From NCBI GenBank assembly GCA_945787805.1, contig CALZID010000015.1, positions 1 through 45,936 of the forward strand: a stretch of 45,936 bases of DNA. The letters run 5' to 3'. The position numbers were made by a program, and so were the translations under genes. Numbering within the stretch: position 1 is the stretch's first letter; each line of letters begins with the position of its first letter. Positions 1-6,237 of the stretch are shown piece by piece. Under the pieces are notes generated by a model. The model saw nothing but the letters and a program-made list of their open reading frames with translations. It ran no database searches and was not told the origin of the DNA. The stretch is from an uncultured Clostridia bacterium (GTDB lineage Bacteria; Bacillota; Clostridia; Oscillospirales; Acutalibacteraceae).

Positions 1-61
1 GGTTTCTATGAGTTACAATTTCTATCCCTTCACTCCTTTGTTCAGTTTTCAGGGTGTATAA

Positions 62-137
62 GCACCTTTAGCTCAGTTGGTAGAGCACCTGACTCTTAAT
101 CAGGGTGTCCAGGGTTCGAGTCCCTGAAGGTGTACCA
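62..137 (+). tRNA. tRNA-Lys (anticodon CTT)
   Basis: A cloverleaf is readable by eye. The acceptor stem GCACCTT pairs with AAGGTGT, the T arm carries GGTTCGAGTCC, and the anticodon loop reads CTCTTAA with CTT as anticodon. The 3' CCA is encoded. It is the first of four RNA genes that form the tail of an rRNA locus. Confidence 0.96.
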
Positions 138-149
138 TCGAGATTTTAT

Positions 150-225
150 GGCCCGTTGGTCAAGTGGCCTAAGACTCCGGCCTCTCACGCCGGCAACACG
201 AGTTCGAATCTCGTACGGGTCACCA
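150..225 (+). tRNA. tRNA-Glu (anticodon CTC)
   Basis: Acceptor stem GGCCCGT pairs with ACGGGTC (one G-U). The anticodon stem CCGGC/GCCGG encloses loop CTCTCAC, giving anticodon CTC. The T loop is GTTCGAATC and CCA is encoded. The rarer CTC anticodon implies that a TTC-reading tRNA-Glu exists elsewhere in the genome (inference). Confidence 0.95.
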
Positions 226-275
226 TGGACTAAAAAGGTCATATACAAATAATCGGCTTAAAGGGTCGATTCATA

Positions 276-392
<117 letters not shown>

Positions 393-398
393 AAATAT

Positions 399-474
399 TC
401 CTCTATAGCTCAGTCGGTAGAGCATGCGGCTGTTAACCGCAGGGTCGTTGGTTCGAGTCCAACTGGGGGAGCCA
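399..474 (+). tRNA. tRNA-Asn (anticodon GTT)
   Basis: Acceptor stem TCCTCTA pairs with TGGGGGA. The anticodon stem TGCGG/CCGCA encloses CTGTTAA, giving anticodon GTT. The T loop is GGTTCGAGTCC and the 3' end GCCA is encoded. It starts only a few bases after the 5S rRNA and was probably processed from the same transcript. Confidence 0.95.
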
Positions 475-476
475 AA

Positions 477-594
477 AAATTCCGTTCACGATAGTGGACG
501 GAATTTTTATTTATTCACTATTAACTATTCACTTTTCACTAAAAGCTTTTCGTGAACGGAATTTCAGGTAAGAAGTAAGAGTGAATAGTGAATA
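477..594. repeat. Interleaved inverted repeats after the RNA operon
   Basis: Two pairs of inverted repeats interlock. AAATTCCGTTCACG at 477-490 recurs inverted at 551-564. TTATTCACTATT at 511-522 recurs inverted at 583-594. The first arm can therefore pair either locally (the terminator) or with the distal copy. GTGAATAGTGAATA-type tracts like this look like remains of a small interspersed repeat, but I cannot name a family. Confidence 0.6.
479..508 (+). terminator. Rho-independent terminator of the rRNA/tRNA transcript
   Basis: An 11-bp stem (ATTCCGTTCAC with GTGGACGGAAT, one G-T pair) is followed by a T run at 504-508. It sits directly after tRNA-Asn, where the rRNA operon should end. Confidence 0.85.
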
Positions 595-600
595 ACTATA

Positions 601-629
601 TTGTCAAATGTAGTTAATGTTGTTACAAT
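601..629 (+). promoter_or_regulatory. Probable sigma-A promoter of the four-helix-bundle gene
   Basis: TTGTCA at 601-606 and TACAAT at 624-629 are separated by exactly 17 bp. The start codon is about 25 bases further on. Confidence 0.6.
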
Positions 630-653
630 ATATTTGTGAAAGGAGGTAATCTT

Positions 654-953
654 ATGAAGGAAAGCCCTTTAATTAATAAATCTAAAGCATTTGCACTTGA
701 AGTTTTAAAGGTTTGTAAGGAATTACGAGCAACTAAGTGTGAAGTTGTATTGATAAATCAATTTATTCGTTCCGGTACAAGTATTGGTGCAAATATTCGT
801 GAAGCGTTTTATGCACATAGTAAAGCTGATTTTGTTTCCAAACTTCAAATTGCGTTAAAAGAGTGTTATGAAACAGAGTATTGGGTTGAACTTCTGATAG
901 ATGGCGGATACTACAATAATAAAGAAATAGTTGAGAACTGCATCGAAATTTAA
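654..953 (+). CDS. Four-helix bundle protein (23S rRNA intervening-sequence protein family), truncated
   Basis: The 99-residue product has the typical start of this small all-helical family (KAFALEVLKVCKEL) and its central signature (FIRSGTSIGANIREA, then SKADFVSKLQIALKECYETEYWVELL). The function of these proteins is unknown. They are often encoded inside rRNA genes or near repeats, and this one sits just after an rRNA/tRNA cluster. The ATG at 654 was chosen because AGGAGGT at 641-647 is a strong ribosome-binding site; an upstream in-frame GTG at 636 overlaps that site. The reading frame is stopped by TAA at 951-953, but the same frame continues to 1001 with KILISSINTAKENMK, which is what the family's last helix looks like. 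The gene has therefore probably suffered one nonsense change (TTA to TAA) and may be non-functional. Confidence 0.82.
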   Translation: MKESPLINKSKAFALEVLKVCKELRATKCEVVLINQFIRSGTSIGANIREAFYAHSKADFVSKLQIALKECYETEYWVELLIDGGYYNNKEIVENCIEI

Positions 954-1014
954 AAGATATTGATTTCATCAATTAACACTGCAAAAGAAAATATGAAATA
1001 AATTTACTTTTAGT

Positions 1015-1047
1015 AGTTTGATTTTCGTTACATAAACACAGAAATCC
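1015..1047 (+). repeat. Direct repeat, left copy (33 bp)
   Basis: This 33-bp stretch, beginning AGTTTGATTTTCGTTACATA, recurs at 1280-1312 with two mismatches. The two copies frame the terminator and the hairpin array, so the block between them may have arrived by insertion or arisen by duplication. Confidence 0.75.
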
Positions 1048-1076
1048 AAGTCCTTTTTGGGACTTGGATTTTTTTA
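1042..1076 (+). terminator. Rho-independent terminator after the four-helix-bundle gene
   Basis: A perfect 12-bp stem AAATCCAAGTCC / GGACTTGGATTT with a short T/G loop is followed by a run of T. It lies 41 bases after the last stop codon of the truncated gene. Confidence 0.88.
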
Positions 1077-1077
1077 T

Positions 1078-1265
1078 CCAAGCCGACAGGCTTGGTATAT
1101 CACCACGCTGAAAGCGTGTATATCATCAACTCGCAAAGCGAGTTGTATCTCATCACACCGTTAGGTGTGCATAAAAAATCTGTCGCCTTGATGATATACA
1201 ACGACTGCACCGTTGATGATATGCAATTCCTTTCGGAATTGATGATATACAAATCCTGCGGATTT
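1078..1265. repeat. Array of seven short hairpins with a 10-bp linker that flips orientation
   Basis: Seven small palindromes with different sequences lie about 25 bp apart: 1078-1095 (CCAAGCC/GGCTTGG), 1104-1118 (CACGCT/AGCGTG), 1128-1144 (AACTCGC/GCGAGTT), 1154-1169 (CACACC/GGTGTG), 1200-1214 (AACG/CGTT), 1225-1240 (AATTCC/GGAATT) and 1251-1265 (AAATCC/GGATTT). The linkers in the first half read TATATCATC or close variants. Those in the second half read GATGATATAC or GATGATATGC, the reverse complement. The array is thus two oppositely oriented halves meeting near 1170-1190. Open frames across it look like artefacts of the repeat. This is not a CRISPR, because the hairpins vary and only the linker is conserved. 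Confidence 0.8.
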
Positions 1266-1279
1266 AATAGTGTTAAAAC

Positions 1280-1312
1280 AGTTTGATTTTCGTTACATAA
1301 ATACAAAAATCC
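1280..1312 (+). repeat. Direct repeat, right copy (33 bp)
   Basis: It matches 1015-1047 at 31 of 33 positions. Together the two copies bracket 1048-1279, which contains the hairpin array. Confidence 0.75.
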
Positions 1313-1326
1313 CGAATGCGAAAAGA

Positions 1327-1351
1327 CAATCAGGGGACGGTTCTATGATTG
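1327..1351. repeat. REP-like hairpin with GGGGACGGTTCT loop
   Basis: CAATCA at 1327-1332 and TGATTG at 1346-1351 form a 6-bp stem around GGGGACGGTTCT. From memory, this GGGGACGGTTCT motif within a short stem occurs near IS200-like/REP-associated tyrosine transposases in many genomes. No transposase is present here, so it would be a solitary copy. Confidence 0.5.
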
Positions 1352-1380
1352 ACTATATTTTTTGTATAATATAGTAATTT

Positions 1381-1463
1381 AAAGTGGGCAAGTTATTTTT
1401 CTAACTTACACACTTTATTTTACAATCTCGAACGAGATATACAACAGTGACTATGTTGTCACT
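1381..1463. repeat. Further non-coding hairpins between the array and the next gene
   Basis: The stretch contains a nested stem (AAAGTG/CACTTT at 1381-1386 and 1411-1416, enclosing AAGTTA/TAACTT), then ATCTCG AA CGAGAT at 1425-1438, the linker-like bases ATAC, and AGTGAC/GTCACT at 1446-1463. The hairpin-linker-hairpin pattern resembles the array at 1078-1265. I see no credible coding sequence from 1002 to 1821. Confidence 0.5.
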
Positions 1464-1582
1464 CTTGAAAATCTTCCGAAGTTTTGATTAGTGTATCCAA
1501 TGTTTACCGGCAGTTTACGAATCACCGCATTTTATTGCAACACAGAAATTCAAACACATACATAACCGAATTTCAGTAATTC

Positions 1583-1608
1583 AACCGAATTATGAAGTTC
1601 GGTTTTTT
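1583..1608 (+). terminator. Hairpin with T run (terminator-like, orphan)
   Basis: AACCGAA at 1583-1589 pairs with TTCGGTT at 1598-1604, and a T run follows. No gene ends just upstream. The sequence after it, GATGATATATGC at 1609-1620, repeats the linker of the hairpin array. It may therefore be one more unit of that repeat and not a working terminator. Confidence 0.45.
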
Positions 1609-1821
1609 GATGATATATGCATTATAATTTCGATTGCGTGATATTTTATTGCTTACTGTTTTGAAATAAATCTTAACTGTATCTTATAACGGCGGAAGAT
1701 TAACGATAACAGTATCGTTTTAGCGGCATACCCCGAATACCGAGAAACAATCTGCAAATATGAGAATTTTTCCACAATTTCGGTAAATACTATTCTAAAC
1801 TGAAATAAAAGGAGAATTCTT

Positions 1822-2256
1822 ATGATTGAGCAAGATACAATTAAACTGCTTCGTGAATGTGACGCAGGTATTAAAATGGGAGTTTCGTCCATTGACGATG
1901 TTTTGGAGTATGTGAAGTCCGACAGACTGAAAAAAGACCTTGAAGACTCAAAAGAAGAACATAAAAAACTTGATACGGAATTGCAGGCGCTCCTTGACCG
2001 TTACCGTGACGACGGCAAGGACCCAAACCCTATGGCAAAGGGTATGTCTTGGCTGAAAACCAATATGAAGCTTGTTATGAATGAGTCGGACCACACAATT
2101 GCGGACCTTATTACAGAAGGGTGCAATATGGGCGTGAAATCTTTAAATAAATACCTTAATCAATATGTTGCGGCAGATGAAAAATCAAAAGATGTCTGCA
2201 AACGGCTCATAAATCTTGAAGAAGATTTAACAATTCAAATGCGACAGTTTTTATAA
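1822..2256 (+). CDS. Small helical protein, DUF2383/ferritin-like type (hypothetical)
   Basis: The protein has 144 residues, is rich in Lys, Asp and Glu, and shows no signal peptide or membrane segment. It looks almost entirely alpha-helical. Its layout (a helix pair around residues 20-65, a Gly/Pro-containing turn DDGKDPNPMAKGMSWLKTNM, then two more helices) resembles the DUF2383/PA2169-type four-helix proteins of the ferritin-like fold. That match is by eye and not secure. The start is supported by AAAGGAGAATTCTT just before the ATG. It stands alone between a repeat field and a divergent-looking promoter region. The function is unknown, and no metal-ligand pattern can be defended. Confidence 0.75.
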   Translation: MIEQDTIKLLRECDAGIKMGVSSIDDVLEYVKSDRLKKDLEDSKEEHKKLDTELQALLDRYRDDGKDPNPMAKGMSWLKTNMKLVMNESDHTIADLITEGCNMGVKSLNKYLNQYVAADEKSKDVCKRLINLEEDLTIQMRQFL

Positions 2257-2267
2257 TAAAAAACAAA

Positions 2268-2318
2268 GGGGTGAGAGCGTGCCTTGTCAGCACTCGGCAT
2301 GCGTCTTGCCCCTATTTT
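2268..2318 (+). terminator. Imperfect long hairpin, possible terminator
   Basis: GGGGTGAGAGCGTGCC at 2268-2283 pairs with several wobbles to GGCATGCGTCTTGCCCC at 2296-2312, followed by TATTTTG. The T run is weak. It separates the 1822-2256 gene from the next promoter. Confidence 0.4.
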
Positions 2319-2319
2319 G

Positions 2320-2356
2320 TTGACTTTTTACATGCGGTTTGTTATAATTATAACAA
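2320..2356 (+). promoter_or_regulatory. Promoter with an 18-bp perfect palindrome on the -10 box
   Basis: TTGACT at 2320-2325 and TATAAT at 2343-2348 are spaced by 17 bp, a near-consensus sigma-A promoter. A perfect palindrome, TTGTTATAATTATAACAA, covers 2339-2356 and includes the whole -10 box. It is well placed to be a repressor operator. The gene directly downstream begins with an HTH domain, which makes autoregulation the simplest guess. Confidence 0.75.
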
Positions 2357-2381
2357 TGAATGATAAGGCAAGGGTACAGTT

Positions 2382-3815
2382 ATGTTGAACGGATTTTACT
2401 CAAAAAAAATAACTGAATTAAGAGATAAAAACAATATGTCCGTTAAAGAACTTGCTGACGGAACAGATGTGGATGAGCAAACTGTACTCTCTTGGGAAAC
2501 GGGAGAAAGTGTTCCCACCGCAGAGAATTTTTATAAAATGGCAAAGCTTTTCGGTGTGTCAATGGATGTATTTTTTGACGCTGAAGAGCATAAAAAATCC
2601 ATTGAAAAAATGAACGGAATGGAGTCGTTAAATCAGCTTTACAGAATCGGCTGCGGTCCGTCAAGCTCACACACAATGGGGCCCGAAAAGGCGTGTATTC
2701 TCTTTAAAGAAAAAAATCCGAATGCCGACAGGTTTAAAGCGGTTTTATACGGTTCGCTTGCAAAGACGGGTAAGGGGCACTGCACCGATAAGGTTATTGA
2801 AAACACATTGGCACCTACGCCTTGTGAAGTTGAATTTGACTGTCTGAAAAGCGATATCGAGCATCCGAACACAATGGATTTATCGGCTTTTAAAGACGGC
2901 GAACAGATTGATTTTATTCGGGTATTCAGCGTTGGCGGCGGCAGAATCGAGCTTGAAGGCAGTAAATCCGCAAATGAACCGATTGTCTATAAATTGAGCA
3001 CCTTCAAAGACATTAAAGCATATTGCAAAGAGAAAAAATATCGCTTATGGCAATATGTTGACGAAGTTGAAGGTGAATACATTTGGGATTATCTGCGTGT
3101 TGTCTGGAAAACAATGAAGGACGCAATCGAGCGCGGAATTGAAGACGAAGGAGTTCTCCCGGGCGGACTTGAAGTGCAGAAAAAAGCGAAATATCTTTAC
3201 AATATGGAGCATATAGGTGAGAGTGCAGAAACAAGAGAAAACCGAGAGGTTTGCTCTTATGCTTTTGCGGTAAGCGAGCAGAATGCGTCGGGCAACAGAA
3301 TTGTAACTGCACCGACCTGCGGTGCGTCGGGCGTTGTGCCGGCGGTGCTTTACTATATGCAGTTAAAGCACGGATACACCGACCGACAGATTTTAGAAGC
3401 ACTTGCAACAGCGGGGCTTATTGGTAATCTCATTAAAACAAATGCCTCAATTTCGGGTGCGGAATGTGGTTGTCAGGCAGAAGTCGGAACAGCTTGTGCA
3501 ATGGCTGCGGCGGCTCTCGGTGAGCTTTTCGGATTAAAAAGCGATAAGATTGAATATGCTGCCGAAATTGCAATTGAGCATCATTTGGGGCTCACCTGTG
3601 ACCCGATTTGCGGACTTGTGCAAATTCCGTGTATTGAGCGAAATGCGGTTGCGGCAATGAGAGCAATCAATGCGGTGAACCTGGCAAGCTTTTTAAGTGA
3701 AACAAGAAAGATTTCACTTGACAGTGTTGTTGAAACAATGAAAAAAACAGGGCTTGATATTCGGTCTGCTTATCGAGAAACAAGCGAAGGCGGTCTTGCA
3801 ACACTTAATATTTAA
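2382..3815 (+). CDS. L-serine dehydratase (Fe-S type) with N-terminal XRE-type HTH domain
   Basis: Residues about 8-65 form an XRE/Cro-type helix-turn-helix (KKITELRDKNNMSVKELA, then QTVLSWETGESVPTAENF). Residues about 80-477 are a one-chain L-serine ammonia-lyase: beta domain with GPSSSHTMGP at 92-101, then the alpha domain with TAPTCGASG (C312), SGAECGCQAEVGTA (C361, C363), HHLGLTCDPICGLVQ (C405, C409) and IPCIERNA (C416). Family enzymes convert L-serine to pyruvate and ammonia with an oxygen-sensitive [4Fe-4S] cluster in the cytoplasm. The catalytic part is about 400 residues, a little shorter than the roughly 450 of E. coli SdaA. The HTH fusion is the unusual part. Together with the palindrome on its own promoter it suggests an enzyme that also controls transcription (inference). 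The ribosome-binding site is weak (AAGG/AAGGG). The gene is monocistronic. Confidence 0.9.
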   Translation: MLNGFYSKKITELRDKNNMSVKELADGTDVDEQTVLSWETGESVPTAENFYKMAKLFGVSMDVFFDAEEHKKSIEKMNGMESLNQLYRIGCGPSSSHTMGPEKACILFKEKNPNADRFKAVLYGSLAKTGKGHCTDKVIENTLAPTPCEVEFDCLKSDIEHPNTMDLSAFKDGEQIDFIRVFSVGGGRIELEGSKSANEPIVYKLSTFKDIKAYCKEKKYRLWQYVDEVEGEYIWDYLRVVWKTMKDAIERGIEDEGVLPGGLEVQKKAKYLYNMEHIGESAETRENREVCSYAFAVSEQNASGNRIVTAPTCGASGVVPAVLYYMQLKHGYTDRQILEALATAGLIGNLIKTNASISGAECGCQAEVGTACAMAAAALGELFGLKSDKIEYAAEIAIEHHLGLTCDPICGLVQIPCIERNAVAAMRAINAVNLASFLSETRKISLDSVVETMKKTGLDIRSAYRETSEGGLATLNI

Positions 3816-3858
3816 AAATGCATGTGGGAAAGTGCATTGTGAATAGGGGTATGGAAAA

Positions 3859-4818
3859 ATGATTTGTCCTAATTGTAAAAGAGAGAATGTCAATGAATAT
3901 GCAACGGTGTGTGCATATTGTGAGCATGAGCTTTATCAAGGAAATACAGAACAAAAAGCGAGCGAATTAGCTCAAAAACAAAAAAAGGATAAGATGAATT
4001 CAATAATTAAAACATTGATTTCAATTATTCTCGTTATTGCAATAGCAATTGTTGCTTTGATAATTCCAAAGCCTGATAAAACCGGCGGTGAAAGCACTAC
4101 AAACGGCGGCGGTGAAAGCACTACAGCAGCGAACGGAGAAGTAACTGTTCCAAATAATCCTTCGAATACAGACGAACAAACAACTGTAAAGAGTGAAGAC
4201 GGTAAATATGCGAACACGAACAGCGAAAAGACCACAGAAGAAATAGTTGCTTATTTTAATAAGAATGCAAACAGAGTTAAAACTGAAGCTACAAAGGTTG
4301 TTAAGAATTACGAAGACCGTGAAGTCAGCAACATTCAAGCATCTGATTTGCTTAAAAGGACAGCAGGCGGAGTTATGGACGCTGCATTTAAAGATGATAC
4401 GGAACCCATTGTTTACGGTACCCGTGAAGAAATCGTTGAGAATTTTCAAGTGCCTAATCAGACCTATGTGAGCAAAATCACGGCTGAAGATGTGGCAGAG
4501 GCAACTTTTACAGAAGAAGGCAATCAATATATAATCACAATTCGTGCTAAAGATGAGAAAAATCCGACAGTCGGCAAGGGTGTAGGTGCTGCATTCGATA
4601 TTATTGAAGCAAGTGAGGTCCAATCAAAAGCACCGTCATTTGTCAAAGAGTTTTCAACCGACTATCACAATTGTGTTGTGAAAGCAACCTTTGATAAAGC
4701 AACGGGAAGAATGGTGTCTGCAAATTATACAGTCAGACTGACACTTTTCGTAACCGCTTTCAGCGAGAATGCTTCAATGGACCTTTCGTTTGAAAAAGAC
4801 TATACAATTACATATTAA
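3859..4818 (+). CDS. Zinc-ribbon membrane protein with an extracytoplasmic domain (hypothetical)
   Basis: The protein has 319 residues. It opens with a zinc ribbon (CPNC at 3-6 and CAYC at 18-21) that should face the cytoplasm. A charged helix follows, then one membrane segment at about 49-70 (IIKTLISIILVIAIAIVALI). Next is a low-complexity Gly/Ser/Thr linker with two GGGESTT-like repeats (about residues 75-110), and then a roughly 200-residue polar domain ending in beta-rich sequence. The topology (zinc ribbon in, globular domain out) is common among Firmicute envelope proteins of unknown role. AGGGGT at 3845-3850 supports the start. The gene ends at a shared bidirectional terminator. I do not recognise the outer domain. 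Confidence 0.8.
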   Translation: MICPNCKRENVNEYATVCAYCEHELYQGNTEQKASELAQKQKKDKMNSIIKTLISIILVIAIAIVALIIPKPDKTGGESTTNGGGESTTAANGEVTVPNNPSNTDEQTTVKSEDGKYANTNSEKTTEEIVAYFNKNANRVKTEATKVVKNYEDREVSNIQASDLLKRTAGGVMDAAFKDDTEPIVYGTREEIVENFQVPNQTYVSKITAEDVAEATFTEEGNQYIITIRAKDEKNPTVGKGVGAAFDIIEASEVQSKAPSFVKEFSTDYHNCVVKATFDKATGRMVSANYTVRLTLFVTAFSENASMDLSFEKDYTITY

Positions 4819-4833
4819 GTAAAACTATCAAGC

Positions 4834-4854
4834 GGTGCGCCGAGTCGTCGCACC
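4834..4854. repeat. Near-perfect 21-bp palindrome, likely interspersed repeat remnant
   Basis: GGTGCG, then CGA, g, TCG, then CGCACC forms a near-perfect palindrome with one mismatch, followed by CTACAA. It lies just after the stop codon of the zinc-ribbon gene, is GC-rich compared with its surroundings, and has no T run. This suggests a small mobile or REP-like remnant and not a terminator. Confidence 0.5.
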
Positions 4855-4882
4855 CTACAATGTTAACTTACACCATAAAAAC

Positions 4883-4916
4883 AAAGACCTAAGTTCGATT
4901 TTGAACTTAGGTCTTT
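4883..4916. terminator. Bidirectional Rho-independent terminator
   Basis: A perfect 14-bp stem (AAAGACCTAAGTTC / GAACTTAGGTCTTT) with loop GATTTT lies between two convergent genes. A and T ends on both sides allow it to serve both strands. Confidence 0.9.
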
Positions 4917-4928
4917 GCTATTGTCTTT

Positions 4929-6035
4929 TCAGCAATATTTTTTTGTGATTTCAAGCATTTCGTTCATTTTATTTTCCATATCCGCAACCAGAGCGAACTG
5001 GGTGCGGCAACGAACTAAATTATGGTCATCATAATCGGTGTGAAAATATGTATCTCCGTTAAGATAATCCATAAGAAAACGGATTCCGCATTCATATGTC
5101 ATAATTTTTGCGCCGAAGGGAAGAAGCTCTTTTTCAAGGTCTGTGAGCGCATGCTTTGCACTGCTCAAATAGCCCTTAACATAAGCCTCATACAATTCAA
5201 GGCTCAATGAAACCTTGCTGACATCTTTTTCATCTTCTGCCGCTGTGTTTGCACCGAAACGAATACTGTCGCCGAAATCATAAAGTGAAAGTCCCGGCAT
5301 AACAGTATCAAGGTCAATAATGCAAATTCCCTTGTTTGTTTTATTGTCAAAAAGAATGTTGTTAAGCTTTGTGTCGTTATGAGTAACTCTAAGCGGTAAT
5401 TTGCCTTCGTTGATTAAATCTACAAGCACATGCGCGTCTTTTTCTCTTGCGAGAGCAAATTCAACTTCTTTTTCTGCATTTGAAAGTCTGCCCGAAAGAT
5501 TATCGTCAACAGCTTTTTTGAAATCAGCAAAACGAGAAACCGTGTTGTGAAAATTGGGAATTGTTTCAACAAGAGAAGCGCTGTCATAGTCGGCAAGAAT
5601 ATTCTGAAATTCACCGAACGCAACACCGGCATTATAGAAATCGTTTTCGTTTTCTATTGAGTTGCAGGTATAAACATCGTCCACAAATTCATAAATACGC
5701 CAACAGGCATTGCCTTCGTCAAGATAATAATATTTGCCCTCGATTGTGGGAAGAAATGTGAGTGTGCATCTATTTGCATAAGGAGAATTGACTTCTTCGT
5801 TTTTTTTGCGGATGTGTTTTGTAACACCTACAATATTATTCATAAGCCCGTCGGGGTCTTTGAAAATATCGGTACACACTTTTTGAAGAGTATATTTCTT
5901 TACATTCCCGTTTTCGTTGAAAGTTAAAACGAAAGTACTGTTAATAAGACCGTCTGTATTGACAACATAATCAACAAACTCGCCTTTAATATTAAAAAGA
6001 CGGCAAAGTTTTTCGAGATTAAATGGAATAGACAT
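4929..6035 (-). CDS. NahK-like aminoglycoside-phosphotransferase-fold kinase (probable sugar 1-kinase)
   Basis: The 368-residue protein has the APH/choline-kinase fold. The nucleotide loop region reads VVNTDGLINSTFVL, the catalytic loop is RVTHNDTKLNNILFD, and the metal site is CIIDLDTVMPGLSLYDFGD. The last two match closely, from memory, the N-acetylhexosamine 1-kinase (NahK/LnpB-type) group, often mis-annotated as mucin desulfatase. NahK phosphorylates GlcNAc/GalNAc at C1 with ATP. The substrate of this protein is not proven. The ATG at 6035 was chosen because GGGGTG lies 8 bases upstream on the minus strand; a longer TTG start at 6068 has no ribosome-binding site. The gene has its own promoter and a shared terminator. 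It has no lacto-N-biose phosphorylase or sugar transporter beside it, unlike typical nahK loci. Confidence 0.82.
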   Translation of the reverse strand: MSIPFNLEKLCRLFNIKGEFVDYVVNTDGLINSTFVLTFNENGNVKKYTLQKVCTDIFKDPDGLMNNIVGVTKHIRKKNEEVNSPYANRCTLTFLPTIEGKYYYLDEGNACWRIYEFVDDVYTCNSIENENDFYNAGVAFGEFQNILADYDSASLVETIPNFHNTVSRFADFKKAVDDNLSGRLSNAEKEVEFALAREKDAHVLVDLINEGKLPLRVTHNDTKLNNILFDNKTNKGICIIDLDTVMPGLSLYDFGDSIRFGANTAAEDEKDVSKVSLSLELYEAYVKGYLSSAKHALTDLEKELLPFGAKIMTYECGIRFLMDYLNGDTYFHTDYDDHNLVRCRTQFALVADMENKMNEMLEITKKYC

Positions 6036-6082
6036 TTTTACACCCCAATATTTTTTTGTTACAAACAAAATTCTATTTTTTA

Positions 6083-6111
6083 ATTATATCTTGAATATGC
6101 ATTTTAGTCAA
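6083..6111 (-). promoter_or_regulatory. Sigma-A promoter of the NahK-like gene
   Basis: On the minus strand TTGACT (6111-6106) and TATAAT (6088-6083) are separated by 17 bp, close to consensus. It is divergent from the pyrH promoter about 50 bp away. Confidence 0.85.
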
Positions 6112-6158
6112 TGGCAATTTTGCAAAATAAATTATGCGGTAATTGTGCAAAAATACCC

Positions 6159-6187
6159 TTTACATAAAAGGATTTTTAAGGTAAAAT
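6159..6187 (+). promoter_or_regulatory. Sigma-A promoter of the pyrH-polC operon
   Basis: TTTACA at 6159-6164 and TAAAAT at 6182-6187 are spaced by 17 bp, about 50 bases before the pyrH start codon. No attenuator-like hairpin is visible between promoter and gene. Confidence 0.78.
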
Positions 6188-6237
6188 AGACTAAATATGA
6201 TAATCGTTAAACAGGGTTATCACGGAGGTGTTTTTTT

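Noticed and set aside
951-953. Recoding (selenocysteine or pyrrolysine) at the internal stop of the four-helix-bundle gene
   Set aside because: The codon is TAA. Known recoding of this sort uses TGA or TAG, and the family shows no special residue there.
1078-1265. Possible CRISPR array
   Set aside because: The regularly spaced units differ in the palindromic part and conserve only a 9-10-bp linker that flips orientation. There are no 25-40-bp identical repeats with unique spacers and no cas genes in the window.
1092-1306. Open frames on both strands across the hairpin array
   Set aside because: Their translations repeat the linker (for example YIIN/LMIY) and have no ribosome-binding site. 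They are by-products of the repeat.
1349-1370. TTGACT and TATAAT as a promoter
   Set aside because: The hexamers are only about 10 bp apart, and no gene follows within 400 bp.
4021-4623. Minus-strand open frame of 200 codons opposite the zinc-ribbon gene
   Set aside because: It is Cys/Phe/Ile-rich, shows no domain, and lies wholly opposite a convincing gene with ribosome-binding site and terminator.
6036-6068. Longer N terminus for the NahK-like kinase (TTG at 6068)
   Set aside because: No ribosome-binding site precedes the TTG, whereas GGGGTG is correctly placed before the ATG at 6035.
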